Assembly: GCF_003386205.1 (NCBI RefSeq)
Contig: NZ_QRDY01000015.1
Coordinates: 1-64,000, forward strand
DNA length: 64,000 nucleotides
Direction of reading: 5' to 3'
From: Cohnella lupini
GTDB lineage: Bacteria > Bacillota > Bacilli > Paenibacillales > Paenibacillaceae
Shown here: piece after piece, positions 10,001 to 15,457 of the stretch
How the letters are laid out: each line of letters opens with the position of its first letter
How positions within the stretch are numbered: the stretch's first letter is position 1
Program-made: the position numbers and the translations under genes
The notes under the pieces: generated by a model
Databases searched by the model: none
The model's input: only the letters and a program-made list of their open reading frames with translations
Told to the model about the DNA's origin: nothing

Positions 10001-10482
10001 CCCTTGCGGACGGCGCGACGCTGAATGTAAGCGACTCTATGGTGGAAGGCTATATCGAAGTCCAATCTGGTGCTACGTTGAATGCTAGCGATACGACATT
10101 GGATGGTACCAGCTATTCTTGGAACATCGCAGAAGGCGCCACGCTGAATGTGAGCGGTACATTGACGCTGGCTAATGCGACAGCACAGTTGACAGTTAGT
10201 GGTACATTCCATATTTCAAGCTTAGCGACTGTGATCAATAACGGCACAATCACAGAGGAAGTCACTGGCGCCATCACGAACGACGGCACTATCACGAACA
10301 ACAACAGTATCTCGATCTGGGGCACGATGACGAACAACGGCACGTTCACGATCTCCGACGTCGGCACTATCGCGAACTTCGGTACGATCACGAACAACGG
10401 CACGATCACGAACAATGGCATGATCGCGAATGATGGCACGATTTCCGGTCCGATCAACGGTAACGCGCCGATTACACCGTAA
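4069..10482 (+). CDS. Giant SLH-anchored surface protein with InlB B-repeats, Ig-like repeats and C-terminal beta-solenoid-like repeats
   Basis: ATG 4069 is chosen because AGAGAGG lies about 10 nt upstream and it begins a good signal peptide (KRILSLLLTFTILVTLIP, cut near IFA-AE); a TTG at 4024 in frame lacks this. 2137 aa. Order: three SLH domains (about 70-125, 132-187, 203-255) that bind pyruvylated wall polymer; a Pro/Thr linker (257-290); an InlB-type repeat (about 292-358); a long unrecognised centre (about 360-1195); four more InlB/Flg_new-type repeats (GYSFVGW, GYTFVGW, LSGWSPS, GYVFTGW) with MucBP-like stretches (1198-1725); two near-identical Ig-like repeats (about 1725-1920, RVTYQW in each); and a C-terminal region of six-residue TNNGTI-like repeats to the end. 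No enzyme motif and no LPXTG seen. Probably a cell-surface adhesin or scaffold. Confidence 0.85.
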   Translation: MKDREREHALYKRILSLLLTFTILVTLIPSQIFAAETDAVGTPSTINWNDMSPNTRVAAANGSDTQQSVSNSFKDVEPTDWFYNAATYVQMNGIFSGTGNDSFSPDGTMNRAMYVTVLGRMAGVDVSQYNNVAFTDVKPNGWYAPYVQWAVEKGITSGTGNHRFMPGTAITREQMAALTLRFFEVYNIPYQTNASVTTKPKDLSNFSPWAVDAIVKLWKAGLLSGDANGNYNPQSKANRAVAATLAMRSNEVVKTAAATEPTEPAEPTPTPTPTPTNGGSNPGSGSGPGTVNYTITFETNGGSAVHNLTLSQGAPLNNLPAPLKVGSIFQGWFTDRGLTQVLKSDAVASGNMTLYAKYIESIEDAVQSIPSVTVLDQAPSFTVGVRDATSSMTAAQVKAGLTFESLADPEFAGIEVTGEGGQFTVAAQDGQFKEGHTYRITLTDTNLSYTGQDDTTTIYIFSIAKQEIVNVALNADMIYLSFSDISNMAHIGTLVASASIPVLFASVGESETDLESTIDTNGTFTYSGSTDIQVGDTVTIYEGVRPDERDTSDADNGDIAYVQITEINGNTYTYTSADAENVLAKPNVLPVSSAADTDGDSANHSIMVDQSTTNYSDSKYEPLGLSELTVAKVGDYIAFYNGDFGTGTSAGYGRIISISQDAGMQVIAYTDAMLEQITGAMDFYQQERLEGDTLLSDADVATLEGQIKQEAVSSGFVTEAADYLSAVALQTDTFKQRYEVNALSASVPIVSVHNLTVVPSISNRLQHFPGYTGVSVSLQVQADIVINTDDRDPNNIVIHLTSTFVEELRFELGINGDTNIEWYWFIPIIRDYTITANLDAYTYTGIKVTAEIGTMPKYETLDWGSAQNVVNIAREIEALLDGVGDSGAITADTLRSKYQDILEQETEWVTLFSKELVKRSQRVCLGVIEIEFAVNLVISMNPNLTVGIDFNYKSAKRYSVSVRVLGGTGSSDTVSLTGDGEYQFRFYVLGTLGLRAGIQVVLRAGVFSVDLNSIGFEVEAGPYLKLWGYFYYELTNSAAGRTSNSLGALYMEMGIYLDSAFVAQLGDGMLSAIVPIYENEWPLYSVGAQNNVYDFVYPQDDTLEFNFIGRATSIILPDKLFTMNVMDMTTGETSQKLYDPSHFSVEVDSPDFSYNPSTRTLKVINGNTLGSTGTLTITWKNSPLAFTSAPVKREFVTYFSASSSNWGFQFYYNNGDLPLAISAPYNAQITVPADPVRPGYSFVGWYDSYEGGSRYTIPDRMPAAFKTLYARWTPNTNTPYRVEHYLFNPNVGYTSTPHAGDVTLAATDQLTGTTDANIVITNTSQFTSQGYRLILTKNGANVGAGTIHPAGTTVVKVYYYPADRRLTFRSGYGDNAVVRTLDKAIGSDITWTPTVSRPGYTFVGWSPSVPSTMPSQDTTYIAMWRAREDISYRVVHLLQDIAIDKYGFPSIGSTYSIIDEEPYLGATDAATITAIPKQYEGFTYDSSAPGTLLSSTIGGDGNTVLRLYYKRHTYPVTYDLNGGEVLGSTEPYTLTLPYGARVMQPYVTKGTEVLSGWSPSKPLNMTMPAHALQFTAQWSERTASYTVTHYRADTTGQYTITEQETLNGPVSGTVTATPKSYEGFTYDSSVSSTVASGTVPTTGTLQLKLYYKRNLYKMTFNPNGGIVNGGTTGNYAVNMRYEDSLSAISGISITRAGYVFTGWSPALPATMPAGDITTVAQWTPNYTITSVSIGNTTPEVGDTLNAAVTMGDGNAADSRVTYQWKVETTAGSETYTPATGAGNASASYTVASADMGKKLQVVVTGVSPITGSRTATTDAVSIPITSVTINNSSPALGDTLTANVTMGDSDAAGSRVTYQWQVETAATSGTYANATGAGSTDANYTIASADVGKQLQVVVKYMGRAGSAVTSAPTSAVVKPLPAWISSATALDLEDATITVVSPTEVSISGASLTDNWTIPEGMTLNLSDFTLNGFTLTLADGATLNVSDSMVEGYIEVQSGATLNASDTTLDGTSYSWNIAEGATLNVSGTLTLANATAQLTVSGTFHISSLATVINNGTITEEVTGAITNDGTITNNNSISIWGTMTNNGTFTISDVGTIANFGTITNNGTITNNGMIANDGTISGPINGNAPITP
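10258..10470 (+). repeat. 18-bp tandem coding repeats (TNNGTI units)
   Basis: The 3' end of the giant surface-protein gene is built of variants of an 18-nt unit, ACGAACAACGGCACGATC, encoding TNNGTI or close forms (TNDGTI, TNNGTF, ANFGTI, TNNGMI, ANDGTI). A six-residue period rich in Asn, Gly and Thr suggests one strand-and-turn of a beta-solenoid. Unit number could vary by slippage. Confidence 0.75.
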
Positions 10483-10580
10483 CGAGATCGTCGGACGACG
10501 CGGCGGAGGGGCTGATCCAAAAAGTGAACAAGATTCACTGGTAGAGACGGCTCCACCCGAAACATCAACGCAATAAACTA

Positions 10581-10626
10581 AAAATGAGGATGGAGCAGAG
10601 GTTATTTCTGCGCCATCCTCATTTTG
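10581..10626. terminator. Bidirectional terminator after the giant surface-protein gene
   Basis: AAAATGAGGATGG (10581-10593) pairs with CCATCCTCATTTT (10613-10625), with GCAGA/TCTGC inside. The A-run on one side and T-run on the other let it stop transcription from both convergent directions. Confidence 0.85.
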
Positions 10627-10675
10627 TTGTGGTCTATTGCCGCCTTCTTCAGCAGAATGTGGGTAACCAAGTACG

Positions 10676-10707
10676 AATGGCACCCCATTCGGGTACCATT
10701 TAATATT
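10676..10707 (+). terminator. Weak terminator-like hairpin preceding repeat R2
   Basis: AATGG-ACCC (10676-10684) pairs with GGGT-CCATT (10691-10700) with two mismatched bases, followed by TAATATTT. It stands in the position a terminator hairpin has in front of the other copies of the repeat family. Confidence 0.4.
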
Positions 10708-10745
10708 TGCCGTTAGAGTGGTACGGTGAACCGTATCATAAGTAG
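10708..10745 (+). repeat. Dispersed terminator-associated repeat, copy R2
   Basis: TGCCGTTA, a variable stretch, then CGGTGAACCGTATCATAAGTA. It matches R7 and R8 over the right-hand core but ends GGGTG instead of ACGGCAAG. It lies between the convergent surface-protein and metallo-hydrolase genes. Confidence 0.75.
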
Positions 10746-10752
10746 GGTGAAT

Positions 10753-11469
10753 TCATAGGGAAGACGGTTTGTCAGAGCCATCAGCCGAAACAACGGCTGT
10801 TCGGAGTTTCTTCGACTCCTCAGAGATATAGTCTGATAACTGATCTGCCGGATTGAACACGGAATGACCATGGCATACTTCCAATTGTTTAGGGCGCAGT
10901 TTGCCTACGACTAAACTGCTGTTCAGTACTTCCTTCATGTTCGGTGTGAAGAGGGGTTTGCGTAGCTTGCCATGCTTAGACGAGAAAAGATCGCCTGCGA
11001 GCATAACCTTGTCTTGTTCGTGGTAGAAGATGACGTGTCCCGGCGAATGACCTGGTGTAAAGTAAGGTTTTAAGCTGCCAATAGCGTGTAATTCTCCGTC
11101 ATTGTCGTGGGCGAACGTTTTAACCCCTCCATGAATTAAAGTGGCGACCGGCTTTTTACCTTCTCGATAAGAGCATTCGCCTAGCAGATAGGGGATTTCT
11201 TTATTGTGGGCGAAGACAGTAACCGGGTGATGATGCAATATGGATTTGAGTGCTCCGACATGATCGGGATGCCCATGGGTCAGCACGATTTGTTTTAACG
11301 GGCCGGCGTTTAGCCTGTTGATGAATTTCAGAATTCCTTTGGCCATCGTGGACATTCCTGTATCGACCAGAGTGACCCCATCTTCTTCAACGACCACCCA
11401 CACGGTAATCGGGATTATCATCCATGTCCGTAAGCTCCAAATGTGTTCTGATATTTGTGTAGTCTTCAT
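10753..11469 (-). CDS. Metallo-beta-lactamase-fold hydrolase
   Basis: 238 aa, the usual size of a single-domain MBL-fold hydrolase. It has the metal-binding signature THGHPDH (about 64-70) after IVLTHG, the strand VTLVDTGM carrying the early Asp, a later PGHSPGHVIFY His, and LAGDLF with the bridging Asp. The family covers glyoxalase II-like thioesterases, lactonases and others, so the substrate is not known. Its ATG follows the stop of the upstream tetR gene by only a few bases and its ribosome site (GAGGGATGATGAA) lies in the end of tetR, so the two are one operon and probably translationally coupled. Expression should respond to whatever the TetR protein senses. Confidence 0.85.
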   Translation of the reverse strand: MKTTQISEHIWSLRTWMIIPITVWVVVEEDGVTLVDTGMSTMAKGILKFINRLNAGPLKQIVLTHGHPDHVGALKSILHHHPVTVFAHNKEIPYLLGECSYREGKKPVATLIHGGVKTFAHDNDGELHAIGSLKPYFTPGHSPGHVIFYHEQDKVMLAGDLFSSKHGKLRKPLFTPNMKEVLNSSLVVGKLRPKQLEVCHGHSVFNPADQLSDYISEESKKLRTAVVSADGSDKPSSL

Positions 11470-11473
11470 TTCA

Positions 11474-12106
11474 TCATCCCTCGCTCGTCATTTCTAATTT
11501 AAAGCCGGTGAGAAGAGTATCGAGAGCTTCCTCGAAAGTTGGGCCCAAGCGGTTCATTATGTCCGGAAGGGATTCGTCGGTTAGCAAATAGGTGTTAATG
11601 ATCCCGTTCAACATGAAGAAATAGATTCGATTGAACTTCAGCAAGCGATCCGGGTTTGGCTGTACTGGAAACACACCTTGGAGGGCCTGCCCAATCGACT
11701 TGAATAGGTTGATGCGAATTCGATTGATCTCCAGTACCGGGTCCTCTTCGTCCACGCGCACCCCCTTGACCATAAAAATAACTTGATAAACGGATTTATG
11801 CTGCAAGCAGAAACGGAGGAACTCCATGCTGATTGCCCTGAGCTTAGCTTCTGGTGAAAGGCTGGTCTGATTCGTAATAACATTAATATTCCCTTGCGCC
11901 TCGAGCAGGGGGGGCATGGACATCGCGTGCAAAAGTTCCTCTTTGTCCTTGAAATAAATGTAGATCGTCGTGTGCGAGCAATTGGCCTCTTTCGCGATTT
12001 CTCTCATCGACACGCGATTATAACCTCGATTCGCGAATAACATTCCTGCGGCAGTCAAAATCGCTTGTTTGGTCTCTTCGGAGCGGAGCTTCTGACGAGG
12101 TGCCAT
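11474..12106 (-). CDS. TetR/AcrR family transcriptional repressor
   Basis: 210 aa from ATG 12106, chosen because GGAGG lies 8 nt upstream; an in-frame ATG at 12142 would place the start inside the operator. The N-terminal helix-turn-helix is typical: TKQAILTAAGMLFANRGY, then VSMREIAKEANCSHTTIYIYFKDKEELL. The C-terminal ligand domain is unlike any member I recognise. It is first in an operon with the MBL hydrolase and sits beside a perfect 41-bp palindrome (12131-12171) that must be its operator, so it very likely represses itself and the hydrolase. Ligand unknown. Confidence 0.88.
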   Translation of the reverse strand: MAPRQKLRSEETKQAILTAAGMLFANRGYNRVSMREIAKEANCSHTTIYIYFKDKEELLHAMSMPPLLEAQGNINVITNQTSLSPEAKLRAISMEFLRFCLQHKSVYQVIFMVKGVRVDEEDPVLEINRIRINLFKSIGQALQGVFPVQPNPDRLLKFNRIYFFMLNGIINTYLLTDESLPDIMNRLGPTFEEALDTLLTGFKLEMTSEG

Positions 12107-12130
12107 TCCTGTAACCTCCATAATAAAAGA

Positions 12131-12171
12131 ATAACTAACCATTGGTTATAATATAACCAATGGTTAGTTAT
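12131..12171. promoter_or_regulatory. Perfect 41-bp palindromic operator of the TetR regulator
   Basis: Two 20-bp arms, starting ATAACTAACCATTGGTTATA, are exact inverted copies around one central base at 12151. The arms themselves contain the near-palindrome AACCATTGGTT, so the site could bind two TetR dimers. It lies 25 bp upstream of the chosen tetR start, in 5'-UTR or promoter position. Confidence 0.85.
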
Positions 12172-12406
12172 TCGGCAACCCTTTTAAGGTAATCAAGGGC
12201 AGCGTGGTTTAAAGGGTACTCCAATTGCGAATTTCGCCAATTAACTGTTACGCTGAACCCTACCATAAGTGACGGTAAAGGAAAGGTTTGAAATAACCAT
12301 CCATAAAAATAGGGCTGTTCATAAATCATAAAGAGTATCATTTTTTGATACATTTAATAAATAGAATCAATCTTGTAAGAAATAAATGCTCAAAGGAGAG
12401 AATAAA
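12172..12406. other. Intergenic region between tetR and the DoxX-like gene, with repeat R3
   Basis: No gene is supported here; a 61-codon reading frame on the minus strand has no ribosome site and crosses repeat R3. The region holds R3 (12241-12280) and the small inverted repeat GTATC-N6-GATAC (12337-12352) about 60 bp before the DoxX-like start, which may be part of its promoter. Confidence 0.5.
12241..12280 (+). repeat. Dispersed terminator-associated repeat, copy R3
   Basis: Shortened member reading CTGTTACGCTGAACCCTACC followed by ATAAGTGACGGTAAAG. Both ends are recognisable (GTTAC and GTGACGG), so it keeps an imperfect inverted pair. This is the only copy lying between divergent genes. 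Confidence 0.65.
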
Positions 12407-12859
12407 ATGTCTAACTACTCTATCAAAATCTCAGAAAACTATAAATTGACGGGAACGGAACAAACCGTGAAAGTAGAAACGCTCCCTCGGGGAAAAGGGA
12501 TTGCTTATTGGGTTGCGACGGCGCTGCTTGCCTTTGTGGTGGGGAGCGGAGGAATCGGGGATATCACCTATCAATGGGGGACGCTCGAGACGGAGGAGAT
12601 ATTGGGGTATCCGTCGTACTTTATGACCGTGATCGGGATTTGGAAGGTACTAGGGGCGATCGCCATTCTCGTACCGGGTTTTCCGCGGATTAAAGAATGG
12701 GCATACGCCGGTATTTTCTTTGAAATGACTGGCGCTGCCGCATCGCATGCATTCGCGGAGGACTATGGGGCGTATGCGTACCATATACTCACCACCATTG
12801 GTTTTGCAGCCCTGACGATCGTCTCGTGGGCATCGCGTCCGAAGAACCGCAAACTTTAA
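12407..12859 (+). CDS. DoxX-like small integral membrane protein
   Basis: 150 aa from ATG 12407, with AAAGGAGAG 7 nt upstream. Four hydrophobic segments can be seen (about 40-60, 75-95, 100-118, 125-142), and the pattern GIWKVLGAIAILVPGFPRIKEWAYAGIFFEMTGAAASH matches the DoxX-like/DUF417-type family. Members are poorly understood membrane proteins often linked to redox or electrophile stress. The next gene starts 21 nt after its stop with its own ribosome site, so the pair is probably one operon. Confidence 0.75.
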   Translation: MSNYSIKISENYKLTGTEQTVKVETLPRGKGIAYWVATALLAFVVGSGGIGDITYQWGTLETEEILGYPSYFMTVIGIWKVLGAIAILVPGFPRIKEWAYAGIFFEMTGAAASHAFAEDYGAYAYHILTTIGFAALTIVSWASRPKNRKL

Positions 12860-12880
12860 CTGACAAGAGGAGAGATGGAA

Positions 12881-13348
12881 ATGTCCTATACTGTTGATTT
12901 CAAAAATGTGTCTACGGTTGGTTTACAGTCTTCCCCTGTAGCAGATGCGCTTGCAGGTTTACGTGCGAACGAAGCTCGTTACTTCATGAACAAATACAAG
13001 CATGAATTTACGGTTGTACCGGCTAGCGATAGTAAGGAGACTCTGGATTACGTGAATCGCATTCTGAAAGAAGAACGTGGTATTGAGTTTGCAGCCAAGC
13101 CGTTGCAAACGGCGCGTCTTCAAGTGGAGAATATAGACTGGACCTTTGTCTTTTATGAGGATGGTCTAGGGGTCAACGTCCTATATACGGTTGATGACCC
13201 TAAGAAGCGGGCCGTAGGTTTTAAGCTTTCTCAAGGGATGGAAGTACCAAAGGAGCTAGAGGAGAAGAAGTTTAAGTTTGCTAGACAGAAGTCTAGCCTA
13301 GCCGGGACAATTCGAGGCACGTTTTTTGTCATTAAAGGCGAATATTAA
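12881..13348 (+). CDS. Unrecognised 155-aa protein, paralogue of the product at 47844-48305
   Basis: Start taken at ATG 12881 (MSYTVDFKN), 8 nt after AGGAG; the ATG at 12875 touches the ribosome site. No signal peptide, membrane segment or catalytic motif is visible. The sequence has VSTVGLQSSPVADALAGLRA near the start, a central YVNRIL, and a basic C-terminal part (KKFKFARQKSSLAGTIRG) ending in FFVIKGEY. A second copy at 47.8 kb is about 75-80% identical by eye and shares the unusual ATGGAAATG start region, pointing to duplication. I do not recognise the family. Here it follows a DoxX-like gene; the other copy stands alone. Confidence 0.75.
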   Translation: MSYTVDFKNVSTVGLQSSPVADALAGLRANEARYFMNKYKHEFTVVPASDSKETLDYVNRILKEERGIEFAAKPLQTARLQVENIDWTFVFYEDGLGVNVLYTVDDPKKRAVGFKLSQGMEVPKELEEKKFKFARQKSSLAGTIRGTFFVIKGEY

Positions 13349-13365
13349 TGTAATAAGCAAAATCA

Positions 13366-13393
13366 AAAGGAGCTGCCGCGGCAAGCTCCCTTT
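13366..13393. terminator. Terminator between the paralogue gene and hxlR-type gene
   Basis: AAAGGAGCTGCC (13367-13378) pairs with GGCAAGCTCCCTTT with one bulged base; an A-run and T-run flank it. The stem is close in sequence to the terminator at 585-610, and like that one it precedes a repeat copy (R4). Confidence 0.75.
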
Positions 13394-13403
13394 CGTCATT
13401 TCA

Positions 13404-13447
13404 TCGTTATGATCGTTAAGCTGAACCTTATCATAAGTAACGGCAAG
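13404..13447 (+). repeat. Dispersed terminator-associated repeat, copy R4
   Basis: CGTTAtgatcgTTAAGC then TGAACCTTATCATAAG and TAACGGCAAG. The right end is complete and identical to R8. Its left half (CGTTATGA-CG-TAAG-TGAACC) is nearer to R1, and the preceding terminators of R1 and R4 are also alike. Confidence 0.75.
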
Positions 13448-13527
13448 TTTTCTTCGTAAATGCCAATTGCTATCGCAAATATGGAGCGATCTCACGGTGG
13501 CAGCAATTGGTGTAGAATTGCTCTTTG

Positions 13528-14007
13528 TTAAACCTTAGACTGAATGCCGTCAAGTCCCAAAGACGTTACCACGCTGTTCGCTCCGTTATAAAAGGAACTG
13601 CCGCTCTCTAGCGCTTCCCGCCAAAGCCGAAGTACCAGTTCTTTGTCGTACTTCATCGATTGGTACCACACATCGGGAGCTTCAGAATCCACTTGGTTAA
13701 TTGAGCCCCACACTGCCACTTCATAGACGATCGGAATTAGATTCATCCCTTTCTCGGTCAAAGAATAGATGAATTTTCGCTTATCCTGTTCGCTCGGCCT
13801 TTTCTCAATGATCCCCTTCCTCTCCAAATGATTGAGCCGATCGGTTAGTACACTAGGGCCGATTCGTTCTTCCGCATCGAGAAACTCGCCGAAGGTCCGC
13901 TTTCCAAGTGCTGCCATGTCTCGAATAATAAGCAGTGACCAAGTGTCGCCTATAATTTCCATCGTTAAGTTGATCGGGCAGCTCGATTTATGATCTGATC
14001 TTTTCAT
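13528..14007 (-). CDS. HxlR family winged-helix transcriptional regulator
   Basis: 159 aa. The HxlR pattern is plain: CPINLTMEIIGDTWSLLIIRD at the N-terminus with the family cysteine, FGEFLDAEERIGPSVLTDRLNHLERKGII as the winged helix, and YSLTEKGMNL after it. HxlR proteins are dimers that respond to redox or electrophilic stress. It is divergent from the VOC-AHSA1 fusion gene, with a perfect inverted repeat in the 95-bp gap, so it probably controls both. It carries a longer C-terminal tail than the shortest members of the family. Confidence 0.88.
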   Translation of the reverse strand: MKRSDHKSSCPINLTMEIIGDTWSLLIIRDMAALGKRTFGEFLDAEERIGPSVLTDRLNHLERKGIIEKRPSEQDKRKFIYSLTEKGMNLIPIVYEVAVWGSINQVDSEAPDVWYQSMKYDKELVLRLWREALESGSSFYNGANSVVTSLGLDGIQSKV

Positions 14008-14032
14008 AATTTGAGAGTACCACGTTTCAGTT

Positions 14033-14079
14033 TGATTATCAAAGTAAAGTATGTTACGCTTAATTCGCTTTGATAATCA
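14033..14079. promoter_or_regulatory. HxlR-type inverted-repeat operator between divergent genes
   Basis: TGATTATCAAAG (14033-14044) and CTTTGATAATCA (14068-14079) are exact inverted 12-mers separated by 23 bp. The pair sits in the only shared promoter region of the hxlR-type gene and the VOC-AHSA1 gene. Confidence 0.75.
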
Positions 14080-14102
14080 TAGTGAAATAGGGAGTGATTA
14101 GT

Positions 14103-15101
14103 GTGTCACCGACGCTCACATCTCGCATTACACCTTGTCTATGGCTGGAGTCGCAGGCGGAAGAGGCGGCAAGATTCTATACGTCGATATTTATGAATTC
14201 CAAGATCAGCAGAATCGTTCGTTACGGAAAGGAACGGCATCCCGCTGATGGGATAGAAGAAGGAATGGCCATGACCGTGACCTTCGAATTGGAGGGACAG
14301 GAATTTGTTGCTCTAAACGGCGGACCGCAGTTCAAGTTCAATGAAGCCGTATCTATGATCGTGAACTGTGATTCTCAGGAGGAGATTGATTATTATTGGG
14401 CGAAGCTCTCGGAAGGAGGAGACGAGCGAGCACAAGTGTGCGGGTGGCTCAAGGATCAATATGGTCTCTCTTGGCAAATCGTTCCTGTACAGCTCTCTGA
14501 TATGCTGGGTGATCCTGACACCAGTAAGTCTGAAAGAGTCACAAGAGCCATGCTGCAGATGAAGAAGCTTGATCTCCCGAAGCTGCAACAAGCATACGAG
14601 GGTAATGAGACATATGATCTCTCCGTATCTCGAGTTCTTGAAGCACCTGTTCAGAAAGTGTGGAATGCTTTGACGAACTCGGAGCTGGTCCGCCAGTGGT
14701 GGGGCCCAACGGGATTTACGTGTCCTGTCGCGGAGATGGACGTTAGGGTAGGCGGGAATTCTCTCGTCTGTATGCAGGCGCCCGAGTCATTCGGAGGCCA
14801 TAAAATGTACAACACTTGGACTTATACGAATATCATGCCCTTGGATAAGATGGAGTACATATTGCGATTCACGGATCAACAAGGGACCCCTCTTGTTCCC
14901 CAACAAATCGGTCTGCCTGCCGGCATCCCGATGGAAGTTCCGCATGTCGTCATCCTGAAGAGACTGGAAGGTGACCGGACAGAGTTGATTATTGAAGAAT
15001 ACGGCTATACAACGGAGCAAGCCAGGGACATGTCCAAGCTAGGGCTTGAGCCATGTCTGGATAAGATGGCTGCAATTTTCCGTGTAGCTGAACTAGGATG
15101 A
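14103..15101 (+). CDS. VOC (PhnB-like) plus AHSA1/SRPBCC fusion protein
   Basis: 332 aa from GTG 14103; AGGGAG lies 8 nt upstream, whereas an in-frame GTG at 14094 overlaps that site. Residues about 1-155 are a PhnB-type vicinal-oxygen-chelate domain (RITPCLWLESQAEEAARFY, WLKDQYGLSWQIVP). Residues about 175-330 are an AHSA1/START-like domain (SRVLEAPVQKVWNALTN, VRQWWGP, then LEGDRTELIIEEYG). Each is usually a free-standing small protein, and both families act on hydrophobic or electrophilic small molecules. The HxlR regulator next door and the shared inverted repeat suggest stress-induced expression. No catalytic role is proven by the sequence. Confidence 0.82.
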   Translation: MSPTLTSRITPCLWLESQAEEAARFYTSIFMNSKISRIVRYGKERHPADGIEEGMAMTVTFELEGQEFVALNGGPQFKFNEAVSMIVNCDSQEEIDYYWAKLSEGGDERAQVCGWLKDQYGLSWQIVPVQLSDMLGDPDTSKSERVTRAMLQMKKLDLPKLQQAYEGNETYDLSVSRVLEAPVQKVWNALTNSELVRQWWGPTGFTCPVAEMDVRVGGNSLVCMQAPESFGGHKMYNTWTYTNIMPLDKMEYILRFTDQQGTPLVPQQIGLPAGIPMEVPHVVILKRLEGDRTELIIEEYGYTTEQARDMSKLGLEPCLDKMAAIFRVAELG

Positions 15102-15457
15102 TGAACTAGCTCCTGGAGCCTTCCTCCATTCCACATAGATAATAAAGCGAGATCAAGAAAGGGTCATCCGCAAAGGATGGCCCTTAAGCTTGCCGTTACA
15201 GACAGTACGGGGCCTCCACCTTTATGCGAGTTTGGTTGCAAATTCAATATAATCCTTAAACAAGACAAATCATGGCTTGTTATCTGATAATATTGAAGAC
15301 AAAGGGAGGAGACGCGGGATCGATCGCTAGGTATTGTCCGGCCTATTGCTTCATGCGGCAAGGCTATCGTCTGTTCCGGGCGGATCGCATTCAATCGGCT
15401 CGTCGGGAAGACAAAAATATCAATTGTATTATATTACTTTTTCGGTTGGTGACTATT
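15102..15457. other. Gap before the orphan kinase: terminator plus partial repeat R5
   Basis: Contains the hairpin AAAGGGtCATCC/GGATGGcCCTT (15158-15185) with no T-run, then the left half of the dispersed repeat (R5, 15189-15211). The frame of the kinase is open through 15272-15457 but that stretch reads as low-quality protein with no ribosome site. TATAAT at 15248-15253 is a possible -10 for the kinase gene, without a good -35. Confidence 0.5.
15189..15211 (+). repeat. Dispersed terminator-associated repeat, partial copy R5
   Basis: CTTGCCGTTACAGACAG-ACGG, equal to the left half of R8 with single changes; the right half is replaced by unrelated sequence. It follows a hairpin whose stem (GGGtCATCC/GGATGGCCC) is nearly that of the terminators in front of R6 and R8. 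Confidence 0.65.

Noticed and set aside
9187..10212. 341-codon minus-strand frame rich in Cys, Arg and Gln
   Set aside because: It lies wholly inside the repeat-coding part of the giant surface-protein gene; its length comes from the repetitive, GC-biased codons of that gene, and it has no ribosome site.
12168..12353. 61-codon minus-strand frame between tetR and the DoxX-like gene
   Set aside because: It crosses repeat R3 and the end of the tetR palindrome, lacks a ribosome site and reads as non-protein-like sequence.
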